Assembly: GCA_965112735.1 (NCBI GenBank)
Contig: OZ218956.1
Location: 682,001-746,000 of the forward strand
Source: Phaeosaccion multiseriatum
Lineage: Eukaryota; Ochrophyta, other classes
Reading direction: 5' to 3'
Length of the DNA stretch: 64,000 nucleotides
Positions 33,344 to 43,600 of the stretch are shown here, in pieces. Position 1 is the stretch's first letter. Every line of letters starts with the position of its first letter. Under the pieces are notes generated by a model, which worked only from the letters and a program-made list of their open reading frames with translations, ran no database searches and was not told the origin of the DNA. A program made the position numbers and the translations under genes.

Positions 33344-34418
33344 ATGGGTGTGAGTGTCGATGACCTCACTCCCATGGTGTCTGGCGCGGGGGCTGGGGTG
33401 GTCTGCTCCGTAGTGTGCTCGCCGCTGGATGTGGCCAAAGTGCGAGTCCAGATGCAAGGTGAGAATCTTGCTCTAACGTCTACAGGGAAGTGTTCGTGCT
33501 CTCACGCCCCCTCCCGCTCCCCTACTCTTTTGTCTGCCTCTAGATGCCATTTTCTTCAGGGCGAAGGGAAGCGCCGACAAGAAGTACCGGGGTATTATCC
33601 CCACCCTGCGCACGATCCGGCTGGAGGAAGGGTATCGCGGCTGGTACAAGGGACTCACACCCGCCCTTATTTGCATACCCGTGTTTTGGGGCGTGTACTT
33701 CCAGGTCTATGAGAAGGCCAAGGCCGGCTTCTCGGCCCGGACAGGGCGCGACGAGTTTGTGCTGTCCGCCATCACCGCCGGCCTCATCACGGACTGCGTG
33801 ACGAACCCCTTTTGGGTGGTGCGGACGAGAATGCAGACGGCAGCCATGCACGCCAGTGTAGACGGGACTCAGAAGATGCCGGTCAAGGGCATGTTTCGCA
33901 CTTTTTCCACAATTTTGAAGACCGAAGGTGTGTACGGCTTCTACCGAGGGCTAACTGCCTCCTTTCTCGGCCTGGCGCACGTGGCCATCCAGTTCCCCTT
34001 GTACGAGATGATGAAGAAGAAGGCCCGGGAGAGAAACGAAGATGGGGTGGAGCGGCCGCACCAGCTGGTGCTCGCCTCCGCGCTGAGCAAGCTGGCAGGG
34101 TCGTGCGTCACGTACCCTCACGAGGTGCTGCGCTCGAGGATGCAGGACGACCGCCACCACAAGCCACTAGGGCTCGTGGGCATGGTCAAGCGCATCGTGC
34201 ACAGGGAGGGCGTTGGGGCCTTCTACACGGGCTTCCGCCTCAACATGGTGCGGGTGGTGCCCTCCTGCATGGCCACCTTCCTCAGCTACGAGTTCATCAA
34301 GCGAAAGATGACGAGCTTGGCAGAGGCCAGGAGGCAGCAGGCGACGGCGAACACGGGGGGCCGTGCCGCCAACCACTCTGCGCCTGTCCTCGTCGCGAGG
34401 CAGCAGACAAGAAGCTGA
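33344..34418 (+). CDS. Mitochondrial carrier, NAD+/FAD/pyrimidine-nucleotide type
   Basis: Exons 33344-33458 and 33544-34418 give 329 residues. Three tandem carrier repeats carry the signature helices: PLDVAKVRVQMQ, PFWVVRTRMQ and PHEVLRSRMQ, each followed by the conserved glycine-containing half (GYRGWYKGLTPAL, GVYGFYRGLTASFLG, GVGAFYTGFRLNMV). The Trp in the second signature (PFWVVRTR, compare PIWVVKTR) is typical of the SLC25A32/33/36, NDT and Rim2 group, which move NAD+, FAD, folate or pyrimidine nucleotides. The exact substrate cannot be read. No presequence is needed for this family. The gene is divergent from the RS/DNPH1-like gene, with 192 bp between starts. Confidence 0.92.
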
Positions 34419-34917
34419 CCTCTCTCTCTTCCCCTCTTGTTGGGCCCATCTGTAAATCCACCAATTTAACTCTCGCTCCGGGCTTCATTAGAACGACATG
34501 CTTCCATTCCATTAAATACAAGACCAATGTTATAATTCCCTCCTACATGACCCGTTTGGTGGTTCGTGTGACCTTCGCACACCTCACCCCACACGAGGTG
34601 GGGGTCTGTGTCGGGAACAGAGCGTGTAGGGCCACAGCATCTGCTGTCTGTCGCTGCATTCGCTTCTCATGGGCGGGTGATGCACCTCCATCAGAACGGA
34701 CACCTGCCCTGCTGTACCACCAACAAGCGCGGTACGTAGCCCTGGCGTGAGAACAAGGGTGAGGATGTGATGATGGGTCGGCTGAGGCCGCGATCCTGTG
34801 CCCACACACTCCAACCCCCTCGTCTGGGGAAGGCCACTCCTAACTGGCATCACTCCCATGCCTACGGCTTCTGTATCATTCCGCCCCCAATCAGTTGGTG
34901 TTAAAGTGCATTATATC
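34419..34917. other. Convergent intergenic region (carrier / SPF27)
   Basis: About 500 bp between two stop codons. The first part is AT-richer and fits a 3' UTR. No repeat, RNA gene or credible exon was seen. Confidence 0.55.
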
Positions 34918-35923
34918 TCAAGTCTGCTGTGCATTGGTGCCGTTGGCGGTTCCGGCGTGAGCGTCCTCCCCCTGCGCTTCTCCATTCTCTTTATCTTGTG
35001 CTGCCGATGGGATGGTAACTCCCTGCGCCTCTAGCTCTGCCCTTCTCCGCTTGTTCTCCCTTGCCAGCTCCATGCAGGCAATTTCGATCTGCAGGTTCTT
35101 GTGCACCAACTCTCCCCTCTTCCACCGGAGGCCCTCGAGCTCGGGCCGCACCTCTTCCTGCTGAGTGTACCGCTGCCTGTTGATGGCCGCCGCCTCTTCC
35201 CGCACCCGTTTTGTCCTCTCTTCCACCAGTTTCGTCGCCCCCTTGACGTACTGGTTGTGGGACAGCCAAGCACTGGCGCCAAAATTCTGCAGCAGCTCCA
35301 AGTTCATTTGCCTTGTGGAGAAAGGAAGAAACGAGAAAGGAGATTGGTTGAAAAGGGGGTCTCTCTGCAAGCTCCTGCTGCCTGTGCTGCTAACTCACCG
35401 ATTCTGCTGGTGCTCCAGCTGCGCCTTTGCATTCCTGACCGCCCCCTTCCACGCAGAGAGATCCTTACCAAGCTCTGACGGCGGCGGTCTGGCATCATAG
35501 CGTGAGCGGTCCAGCGGCTGCGACGCCCTTCCGGCCGACACGCGCTCCCACTCGTTCCTAAGCAGCTCCGAGGACGCAAAGCGCAGCTCTGGGTAGGGAG
35601 GCAGACTCTGGCTCTCTCCCAAATAATCCCGCTCTGGCAGCTGCGCCATCTCCTCCTCCACAAGCTGGTGCACGTAGCCTTGCATCTATCGGGCATGAGA
35701 GCAAAGGAGGTTTGAGAAACGCGAAGCTTGCCTGTTCCTGTGCTGTTAGCTCTACTTTTGTTTCACAGCAGGTCCTGCCCACCCCCTTTTTCGATATCCC
35801 CTCTCTCACCCCAGGGTCGTCGTACTCCGTGTCGACGTAGGGGAGCGCATTCTTCGCTTCCAAGGGCACACTTGAAATCGATTCTGCAGCCGAGGGCACG
35901 GCATCGTCCTGCATGCTCTCCAT
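34918..35923 (-). CDS. BCAS2: Pre-mRNA-splicing factor SPF27 (BCAS2), Prp19 complex
   Basis: Exons 35810-35923, 35399-35685 and 34918-35311 give 264 residues, near the usual 225. Segments match human BCAS2 in order: ALPYVDTEYDDPG (ALPYFDQGYEAPG), HQLVEEEM, SSELLRNEWERVSAGR (IMRNEFERLAARQ), LSAWKGAVRNAKAQLEHQQNR ([21 protein letters not shown]), NLELLQNFGASAWLSHNQYV, and the coiled coil that ends LVHKNLQIEIACMELARENK. SPF27 is a core scaffold of the Prp19/NTC complex that activates the spliceosome. The tail after the coiled coil is an Ala/Gly/Glu extension not seen in animals. The start at 35923 (MESMQDD) gives the expected N-terminus; an ATG further upstream is in frame but adds unrelated sequence. 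Confidence 0.92.
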
Positions 35924-36028
35924 CTTGCGCGTGCGGGTGCAAAACGATTGGGATGTCCAAACCATCTCCCCTTTAAGTGCCATCCTTGATTCCGTATGCC
36001 ATTCTCCGGGTCGAGAATACAATCAACC
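35924..36028. promoter_or_regulatory. Very short divergent promoter (SPF27 / acidic protein)
   Basis: Only 105 bp separate the two chosen start codons, and upstream in-frame ATGs on each side would shrink or abolish it. The 5' UTRs and promoters must overlap. No TATA box is evident. Confidence 0.5.
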
Positions 36029-38278
36029 ATGCATCGCCAGCACCTGCCCTATCAGGCTCTCGAGTCCCGTGCAGACCGCCTTTTGCTGCAGCTCGGAGGT
36101 CCCCAGCAGCAGGTCATTTGGGGAGTTGGGGAGCCAGAGAACGAAAGCAAGCAATTTGACGACAGCTCCCCTGTTCTCCCCTGTTCCCCCACTCGCCTGG
36201 AGAGTGGAGGCGGCGACTCTCCTGGCAGGCAACGTGAAGAGCTAAAGGACCACCACGAGTACCAGGATCAGCAGCAGCAGCAGCAGCAGCGGCGGCGGCG
36301 GCGGCGCAAAGAGGAGGTGGGGCCAGTCAGTCCAGGCCAACGGCAAACAGCAGGCGGTGGTCATAGAGCAAGAGTTCGTAAGAGAGCACCTCTAAGGAGT
36401 GCGGATGGTCCGTATGTCTCTGGCTTTGTTGCGAAGGGTAGACAACAGGCCGAGAGTCGAGCCAAGGAGGCTTTACGGCAGTTGAGAGCTCAAAGGAGGG
36501 CAGCTTCGGCGGAGGTGGGACACCAGAAGCGACAGAGGCCGCCGCAACAGCCCGACACTGGTCCTTCCGGGCATCAGAGGCTCTCTCCGAGACATGATCC
36601 GGCGAAGTGGGACAGTGTTGATCGAGAAGAGGGTGGTGCGTTCTGGCACTTGAAGCAGCAGCTCGCGGCTGAGGCCGAGAGGGAAAAGGACAAGGAACAG
36701 CGAAAGGCCGAGGAAGAGGCAGCGGCGGCGAGTGGGCCGCGATGGAACGACCGTTTTGCTGTTGACGAAAATGAGGAGAGAGGGCAAGTACCCTACAGTA
36801 AAGAAGCCCGGGCGAGGGCGGCTGAGGAGAGGCTACAGGCGAGCTGGAGAGCCGAGCAGCAGCGGATGCAGGGGCAGAGGCGGCGCCCTCTAACCCACGC
36901 GGGGTACCATGGCCCGCGACCCTCCTCCACGCAGCACCGGGAGTCTGCTCTGCGCCAGCGGTGGGAGCGTGATTTGCAGCCAGCGCCCCTCGACAGCGCT
37001 CCTCCCGTTGCTGCCCAAAGGCTGCATCGCAGTGTAGGCGTCCAGGCCTCCCCCTGCAGCCCTTCGCGTGAGACGCACCAGCACCACCCGCTGCACGCAC
37101 GCCCCTCAGAGACTGAGTTTGTGCGAGTGCTCGCCTCCGGCCCTGCCCGTGCGCCGCACAAAACGCGCGGCACGCACCCCTTCGACCTGCGTGTGGTGCA
37201 GGAGGTGCTGGCCATGGACGGGATGGAGCGCGCCTGCCAGGCCTGCGACGACAAGCCGCCCAAGGCGAGCCCCTCCCCACTTCGAAGCCTTCCCCGGCAA
37301 GCCTTGCAGGTGCTGGACCAGCGTGTGCAGCTCGGTCTGGTCAGGGACATGGCTAAGATGGTGACCGCGGTGGCTGGGCTTGTGGGTGGGCCTGCCGAGG
37401 GGGGCGCAACCAGGCGGAGCCGACGAGGGCAGCGCGCAGGTTCACGGAGGGGCGCCTCGAATAGCGAGGAGCGACACGGGGTAGCGCCCACCTGGGGGGG
37501 GGAGAAGCGCAAAGGAGTTGCCGACTCGAGAAGAGAGGAGTGCGAAAGAGGGGCAGCCTCCAGGAGCGACGACGAGGAGGAGGACGAGGACGAGGACGAG
37601 GAAGAGGACGAGGAAGAGGACGAGGAAGATGACTCCTCCAGAGCGGGTGCAGGTAAGGAGGATCTCTTGCGAAAGATTCTTGCCAAGCTCGAAGTTGCCG
37701 AGGCTGCAGAGGAACGTGTCAAGGAGAGATTTCTCATTGGGCGGCGGAGGGCACCCGGCCAAGGAGCAAAGGCGAAGCAGTGGTGGGCGGACGAGGGATC
37801 GGACAAGGATGAGCCGTTCGACTTGGGCATCCCACTGAGCGCAGTCACGGAGGTGCCCATGTCAGACGGGGGGGTGGGGAGTAAAGGCGACTGGGAACGA
37901 AGCGGGGAGGAGCCAAACCCGACTGAGAAGGATGAGGGTGAGCAAGGCGAGGGGGAGGAGGAGGAGAAGGCGGAGGAGGAGGCCGAGGAGGAGGATGAGG
38001 AGGAAGAGCAAGACGAGGAGGAGGAGGCCACGATAAAGCGCCTCCACGTGGACGTGACGTTCGATGAGTCGCGGCGAGAGAGGCTCGAGGGGCATCGACA
38101 CGAGTTCCTGCGCTTTCGCCGGCTGCAGGAAGCCGCGCTGCAGGGCACGGGCATGGTGCAAAGCGACGTGGCAGAGCTTCTGGCAGATGAAATTGTGGGG
38201 GGACTCGTGGAGGGCTGCGTTGCAGAGCTGGACCACCTCTTTCAGGGCTACGCCAAGCATCTTGTTCGAGCCGTGTAG
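36029..38278 (+). CDS. Large intronless acidic/coiled-coil protein, unknown function
   Basis: A single 749-residue reading frame (782-residue limit unreached; 760 if the ATG at 35996 is used). No family is recognised. The N-terminal third is Gln/Arg-rich with a polyGln-polyArg junction ([14 protein letters not shown]) and a motif DGPYVSGFVAKGRQQAE. The middle has WNDRFAVDENEERGQVPYSK and helical KEARARAAEERLQASWRAEQ. A structured-looking segment THPFDLRVVQEVLAMDGMER...LQVLDQRVQLGLVRDMAKMV follows, then two Asp/Glu homopolymer regions and a C-terminal helical part with DESRRERLEGHRHEFLRFRRLQE. The last segments look like a conserved protein-interaction region. A cytoskeletal or nucleolar role would fit this composition, but that is a guess. 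Its lack of introns contrasts with most neighbours. Confidence 0.75.
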   Translation: MHRQHLPYQALESRADRLLLQLGGPQQQVIWGVGEPENESKQFDDSSPVLPCSPTRLESGGGDSPGRQREELKDHHEYQDQQQQQQQRRRRRRKEEVGPVSPGQRQTAGGGHRARVRKRAPLRSADGPYVSGFVAKGRQQAESRAKEALRQLRAQRRAASAEVGHQKRQRPPQQPDTGPSGHQRLSPRHDPAKWDSVDREEGGAFWHLKQQLAAEAEREKDKEQRKAEEEAAAASGPRWNDRFAVDENEERGQVPYSKEARARAAEERLQASWRAEQQRMQGQRRRPLTHAGYHGPRPSSTQHRESALRQRWERDLQPAPLDSAPPVAAQRLHRSVGVQASPCSPSRETHQHHPLHARPSETEFVRVLASGPARAPHKTRGTHPFDLRVVQEVLAMDGMERACQACDDKPPKASPSPLRSLPRQALQVLDQRVQLGLVRDMAKMVTAVAGLVGGPAEGGATRRSRRGQRAGSRRGASNSEERHGVAPTWGGEKRKGVADSRREECERGAASRSDDEEEDEDEDEEEDEEEDEEDDSSRAGAGKEDLLRKILAKLEVAEAAEERVKERFLIGRRRAPGQGAKAKQWWADEGSDKDEPFDLGIPLSAVTEVPMSDGGVGSKGDWERSGEEPNPTEKDEGEQGEGEEEEKAEEEAEEEDEEEEQDEEEEATIKRLHVDVTFDESRRERLEGHRHEFLRFRRLQEAALQGTGMVQSDVAELLADEIVGGLVEGCVAELDHLFQGYAKHLVRAV

Positions 38279-38350
38279 TGTGTCTCTCTTCTCTCTATCT
38301 TAAATCATGAGGTGCCTCTGTTTCGTGCGCTCCAAGGAGCGCACTCTCTC

Positions 38351-38970
38351 TCAAGTGTTTTCTAAGAAAGCCTCTTCTTTGCGCCGAAGCGCCTCCTCCT
38401 TTACCTTCAGCTCGGCCTCAAGCTCATCCAGCTCCTTTAAACGATTCTTCACGTAAGTATCCTCTGCCTGCTGCTTCGTAGCTTGGTGATCCTCCACCCG
38501 CTGGCGCAGGGTTTCCTGGGGGGTCGTTCGGCGGGGGTAGAGAAGAGGCGAGCGTTTAGAGAAAGAGACAGGCCATACCCCATCTCCCCGCCCTTGCTCA
38601 CCACTATCTCCAGCTGGTCCTGGGCAGCTTTCTTCTCGGCATCCGCGAGCGTCTGGAAATATCTTCCCAAGCTGGCATTTGCCTGGGAGACACCACGTGA
38701 GGGAGTTTGAGCGCCCTGAGTCATCGGGGAAAACATGAGATCTGAGTCCGCTCATAGACCCACCTTTTGCCTCTTCTCATCCATCTTGGCGAGCTCCTCT
38801 CCAGACAGGGGCTGCTGCTGACCTGCAAAGAGCCTTTGCCGGCAAGATACAGAGCCTCCTCCAAGAGCCGTGGCAGGAACAAAGCCCTTGGCCTCGAGAG
38901 CCAAGAGCAAACAACAAAGCACCGCCAGCAGAACCCGCCCAGCCATGTCTGGGATCTGGTCCAAAGCCAT
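38351..38970 (-). CDS. Small plastid-targeted coiled-coil protein
   Basis: Exons 38764-38970, 38602-38682 and 38515-38351 give 150 residues (142 if translation starts at the ATG at 38946, which yields the more canonical leader MAGRVLLAVLCCLLLALEAKG|FVPA). The signal peptide with Phe after the cleavage site is of ASAFAP type, so plastid import is expected. The mature part is almost entirely charged helix: SLGRYFQTLADAEKKAAQDQ then VEDHQATKQQAEDTYVKNR and LKELDELEAELKVKEEALRR, ideal for a coiled coil. No family is recognised. The stop lies 72 bp from the stop of the convergent acidic protein. Confidence 0.75.
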
Positions 38971-39101
38971 CTAACTAGTCGTTCATTCCCCAAATGCCCA
39001 AATGAGGCCTGGGATAGTCGCCAAATTGAAGAACCACATCGCCAACATCACCGTTACTATAATAGCAGCTTCTCCCGAGTCGGACGCTGGCTAGGGGAAA
39101 G
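38971..39101. promoter_or_regulatory. Short divergent promoter (plastid coiled-coil / PPP1R42-like)
   Basis: 131 bp between start codons of two divergent genes. The sequence is mixed in composition with CACCGTTACTATAATAGC near 39048-39065 as the only AT-rich core-promoter-like element, on the side of the plus-strand gene. Confidence 0.45.
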
Positions 39102-40522
39102 ATGGCCGGAGACCACCAGACGAAGGGGCAGGGGCGCCGTATTACAAAGGAGTTGATGATATCGAACTGCACGACAACGCGGAGAAGAGGCATGAACGAC
39201 GACAAGTACCTGCTCCATGTAACCCACCTCCATTTAAATGGGAAGAATATTCGATCGCTGGAAGGAAGCCCGTTGAGTGAGGCTCCTGGTGTGAAGGTGC
39301 GTCGATGGAGGGAGGGAGAGGGTCCCGCCGATTTTCATCAACACCTTACCTTTCTTGTCTCTGGATGTCATCAGGTCCTGTATTTGTACGAAAACAGGAT
39401 TGATCGGATCATCGATCTGGACAAAATGTACGAGATTGAAAGTCTATTTCTTGAGCAGGTGTGTTCTTGGTCGAGGGTTACATTGATAGAATAAGTGTTG
39501 AAGGAAGAGTGGCCTGCTCCTGATTTTGGATTGACCTGGACCTCTCAGCCTCAGCACCTGGCCTTGTCGTGCGTCGTCTCTCCTCTATGCAGAATAACAT
39601 CCGTGTGATGGAGGGCATTCCGTGCCGCCGCTTGACAAAGCTCATGCTGGACAGGTGGGTACCTGTAACAAGCCGCTAGTGGGGGGGGAAGGGAGCCCTT
39701 AAGGCTCACCCCTAACGCACACTCCTTCTCGTCCGTGCCAGGAACGAAATTTGCCGCGTCGAAGGTTTGGAGTCAGCAGCTTGTCTGAGAGAGCTCCACG
39801 TGGCCAACCAGAGTCTGCAGGACGGCCAGGCCTTGACCTTTGCCGGCGCTTCCATCACAGGGATCATGCACTCTCTGGAGATTCTCAATGTGAGTACAGA
39901 GGCTGAGGGGCGCTGCACATGACATGGCATCCCTTTCACAGATGAACAATGACTGACTCCGGCTGGTTCTGCCAGGTCTCGGGAAACAATATTTCAAACA
40001 TTGAGCCCCTGCTGGACTTGGTGCAACTGAGAAAGCTCAACATGGCCAAGAATGCCGTCGAAGATATGGCCTCCGTGGTAGATCTGTTGACGACGCTGGA
40101 CCGCTTGGAGGACTTGGATCTGCGCGGGAACCCCATCTGCGCAGAACGCAAGTACTACGAGCGGGCCGTGACGAGAAGCGGCCGCACGCTCCAGACCTTT
40201 GATGGCCGGAAGGTGGGTTGGGCATTGATTGCCAAGGGAAGCAAGCGGCCGATACTATAGTTAGTGCCTTGTCTCGTCTTGCCTGATTGCGTGTCTCCAA
40301 TCAATTGCGCCATCCTCGCAGGTCGAGGCCCGACACCGCGAGATGCTAAAGAGCATTGACATGCACACGCGTAAGGTGCGCCAGGTGGAGCAGGCCAATG
40401 CGGCGGCCGCACACATGCACGGGAGAGACGAGGAGAGGCACCCGGCCAGGCCAGATCCGTCGGCGTTGGGCGTCGACGGTCCCGAAGAGATGACAGTGTC
40501 AGTCATGCCGGTCACCTACTAA
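39102..40522 (+). CDS. PPP1R42-like leucine-rich repeat protein
   Basis: Exons 39102-39296, 39375-39458, 39593-39654, 39742-39889, 39976-40212 and 40322-40522 give 308 residues. Six SDS22-type LRRs are visible: VTHLHLNGKNIRSLEG, VLYLYENRIDRIIDL, SLFLEQNNIRVMEGI, KLMLDRNEICRVEGL, LNVSGNNISNIEPLLDL and LEDLDLRGNPIC, closed by an LRR cap (CAERKYYERAV...LQTFDGRKV). LRELHVANQSLQDGQALTF in the middle matches LRELHVENQRL...F of vertebrate PPP1R42 (LRRC67/dtr), a regulatory subunit of protein phosphatase 1 found at centrosomes and basal bodies. The short C-terminal tail VEARHREMLKSI parallels the vertebrate IERQFLMNW segment. PP1 binding in this alga is inferred. Confidence 0.85.
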
Positions 40523-40659
40523 AGAGGAGGCCACCCGCTCAGATGTTTCTGGGAAGAGTCGTGCTGGAGCCCAAGTTTGCGATACACTCTTTGTACAGTT
40601 TCCGTTTACTACAGAATTATTGAAGTAATTATATAGCCTACCTACCCATCCACTGGTCC

Positions 40660-43600
40660 TCACAGCAGATAAGTCTGAATGGAGTGTGGGGGGATGGAGG
40701 CCCTGAGTTTCATCTCGTCTGCAGGGAAAGTCAAGTGGAAGGCAACTTGCTCGTTGCCTTCGTTCAAGACCACGACGGCGAAGCGTCCGTCCTCCCCCAT
40801 CACAGCAGAGGCGGTGAAGAAGGGCCAACCGGCCGTCAAGCAGTAGCCACTCCCCGGCACAGTAATGGCCGCGTCGCCCGTGTCGCCCACTGCCCACTGC
40901 TGCAGACCATCAGCCTCAACACACGAGGAAAGAGTCACCACCGCCCCCGACTCCATAGAGCTTGTCGAAAGACAAACGTCCTCTGGCCAGCCCGCAGCAG
41001 GGATATTCAGTCTACTCGTCTCCGTTTCGGGCTCAATATTGCTGAAGTTTGTGATGGGGGGGAAGCTGGCCGTGGTGTTAAGCACCAGGCGACCCAGATC
41101 CCCGTAATACACCCCGGCGTCTTGACTGTCACACGCCACGAGTGTGACCGCCAGGGTGTCCTTGTTCACGCCGCGGCTCAGACACACCGGCGCCCAGTAC
41201 TCGATGCTCTCCGTCATCATATCGCTCATCTCCAGCTTCCCGTCTTGGCGCATCGTCCAGCTCTGGCGAACGCTCCCTTCACAGCCGTAAGTGGCCGCCT
41301 CGTACCCGACATGTACCCCGCTGGGCCTCAGCCCTCCCTGGCTGTACTGCCCGCTCGCCTCCACTCGCAGCACGCTGCTGCCCGGGGTGAAGAACTTGGA
41401 GATGTGTCCCATAAAGTAGAACATGGGCTGGAACACCACGTCCGTCCACACCTCGTTCGCCAGTATGGGGGCGTCGCACAGGTTGCCCGCGTGGTTGGGG
41501 CCTCCCTCGTAGTCCAGCAGGAGGTTCCAGTCCACCCACGAGTGCATGTAGCGGTTCAGACCCGCCAACACGTCGTGGGCAACGTGCTCGGCGCGGTAGA
41601 GGCTGTGTGCGAGTGGGCAAGAGATAGAGAGAAGGGGGGGGGGGAGGGGAGGGGAGGGGAGGGGGCTGAGAGAGCCGCACATCCGGTACGAACAGACATA
41701 CATACACACGCACACACATACATACACACGCACACACGCAGCACACACACCCGCACCTGCCCTCGAAGGTGTGGTCTGCGTGCGGACAGTTGCAGGACTC
41801 GGTGGACATGAGCAAGCGCTCCTCCTCATCCCCACCCAGCAGCAAGTAGGTAGGCTCCAAGTTCCCCCACGCCGTGCTACCGTCCAGCCCGCGATCACCG
41901 CCTGCCGCCCACCGCACACGAGGGAGAGGGAGAGGCATGCATGAATTCATTCATTCGTTCATTCATCATCCATCGTGCCTTTCGGCCCTTGTCGGGGCGG
42001 AGAGGAGAGGGGAGGACAGGAGAGGAGAGGACAGGAGGGAAGAGAACAAGAGGGGACAAGAGAGGCTCCCAGAGCATACATGCTAGACAAGGACGCCCTT
42101 CCACCTCCTCCCCCTCCAGCTACACTTACCTCCAAAGTACCAATGGAAGCCCATCCCGTCCACATACTGGGCGAGGGCGGGGTCCTCCATCATGACTTTG
42201 GTCCAGGCCACCAGGTGGTCCCTGCGAGGGGAGCGGTTACCACGGGGCACGGGAGTGAACAAAGAAGAGGGGTGAGGAGGGGGGGTGAGCTAGGTATCAC
42301 GAGCCGGAAAGCGAGTGTGTAGGAACACACCCTTTCGCTAGACTGACATCCATCCGCAGTCGTGAACCAAGTAACTGAGGGAGGTGTCAGTCTAACAAAT
42401 GGGCGTCTTCATACAAGTGCGCCTTGCTACTTCTTACCTGTTGTGGTCGTAAGAAATGATTTTGACCTCAGGGTGGTCGGCTCTGATGCGCGGCCCCAAG
42501 TGGTCCTTGATGAAGGCACCCATGAACGGCGCATCGTACACACACGCCTCCCACGGCCCCGCGTTCTCAGGTTCGTTCTAGCAGTGGCGAGACAGAGGAA
42601 GTTCAGCCGAAGCGCGTGACTCAGCAAGGGCGTGTAATAGTAGACAGACGGGGAGGAAAACCCGCTTGATGTATGCAGCACCTCCTCACCTGGACAGTGA
42701 GCCCCCACATGTGCACTCCGCTCTCCTTGTACGCGTTGATGAACTTGCTAAAGTAAAGCGCCCAAGAGGCCAGCGTCTATAGAGGAGCCAGAGGAGGGGG
42801 TGCGCGAGCGTGCTTCAAAGTGAGTCATAATCTCCCGAGGCCCCATCTTCACCGGCTATGCCCCTTCCTCACCTTGGAGTCGCCGAGGAGGCCCTGCGGC
42901 CACGAGCTGGCAATCATGTGCTGCTCCCCATCCACGGGAGCCTTCATCCACGCGGGGGGGGACCACGGAGAGACAAAGAGCTTGAGGCCGGCCTCTCTGC
43001 TCATTGCCCGCTTGATCATGGGGATCTTCTGCACTTGGTCGTGCTGCACCTCCGTGTCGAAGTGCTGGCGGTACAGTATGGGGTTTCAGGAGAGGAGGTA
43101 CCGATCCGCAGCCATGAACAAGTGCGGGCAGGACACAACAGAATGGAGAAAAGCCTGGTGCTTGCTCAGTGATGCTCAGTGCTCTCGGCACATGCGCTAA
43201 CCTTCAGTTCGTAGTCGCCGGTGACGTTGTCGAAGTTGAACTGATCGACGCTGAAGTCTGTGGAGTCCATGGGCACGCGACCGATGGTGTATCCGATACC
43301 ATCGGGACCAAAGTAGGCGTCCATCATCTATAAGGCACGGCATACGTTCGTTCGGTCCAAACTTGTTAGTTTAAAGAGCGCACGAGCCTGTGGCAGCATA
43401 CCATCGGGTGGCCTTTCCCTCACCTTGTCCTGGGCCGAGGGAGGGAGCTTGAAGAAGTTCAGGGCTGCGGCATCCGTAAAGGCCCCTCCAAAGCCCAAAA
43501 TCTGCGCCAGGAGCAGCGTTTTAAGGGCAAGGTCAGAGGAGCGGAGGAGCAAAGAAAGAGGCCACCCCCTCACCCCCCCCCCCCCGACTTTCAGTCACCC

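Noticed and set aside
36793-38154. 453-residue antisense Ser-rich frame inside the acidic protein gene
   Set aside because: Poly-Ser comes from complementing Glu/Asp codon runs; no domain and no splice partners.
40684-41811. 375-residue plus-strand frame opposite the GH30 gene
   Set aside because: Mirror of conserved GH30 exon with clear catalytic motifs on the minus strand; composition is His/Val/Arg noise.
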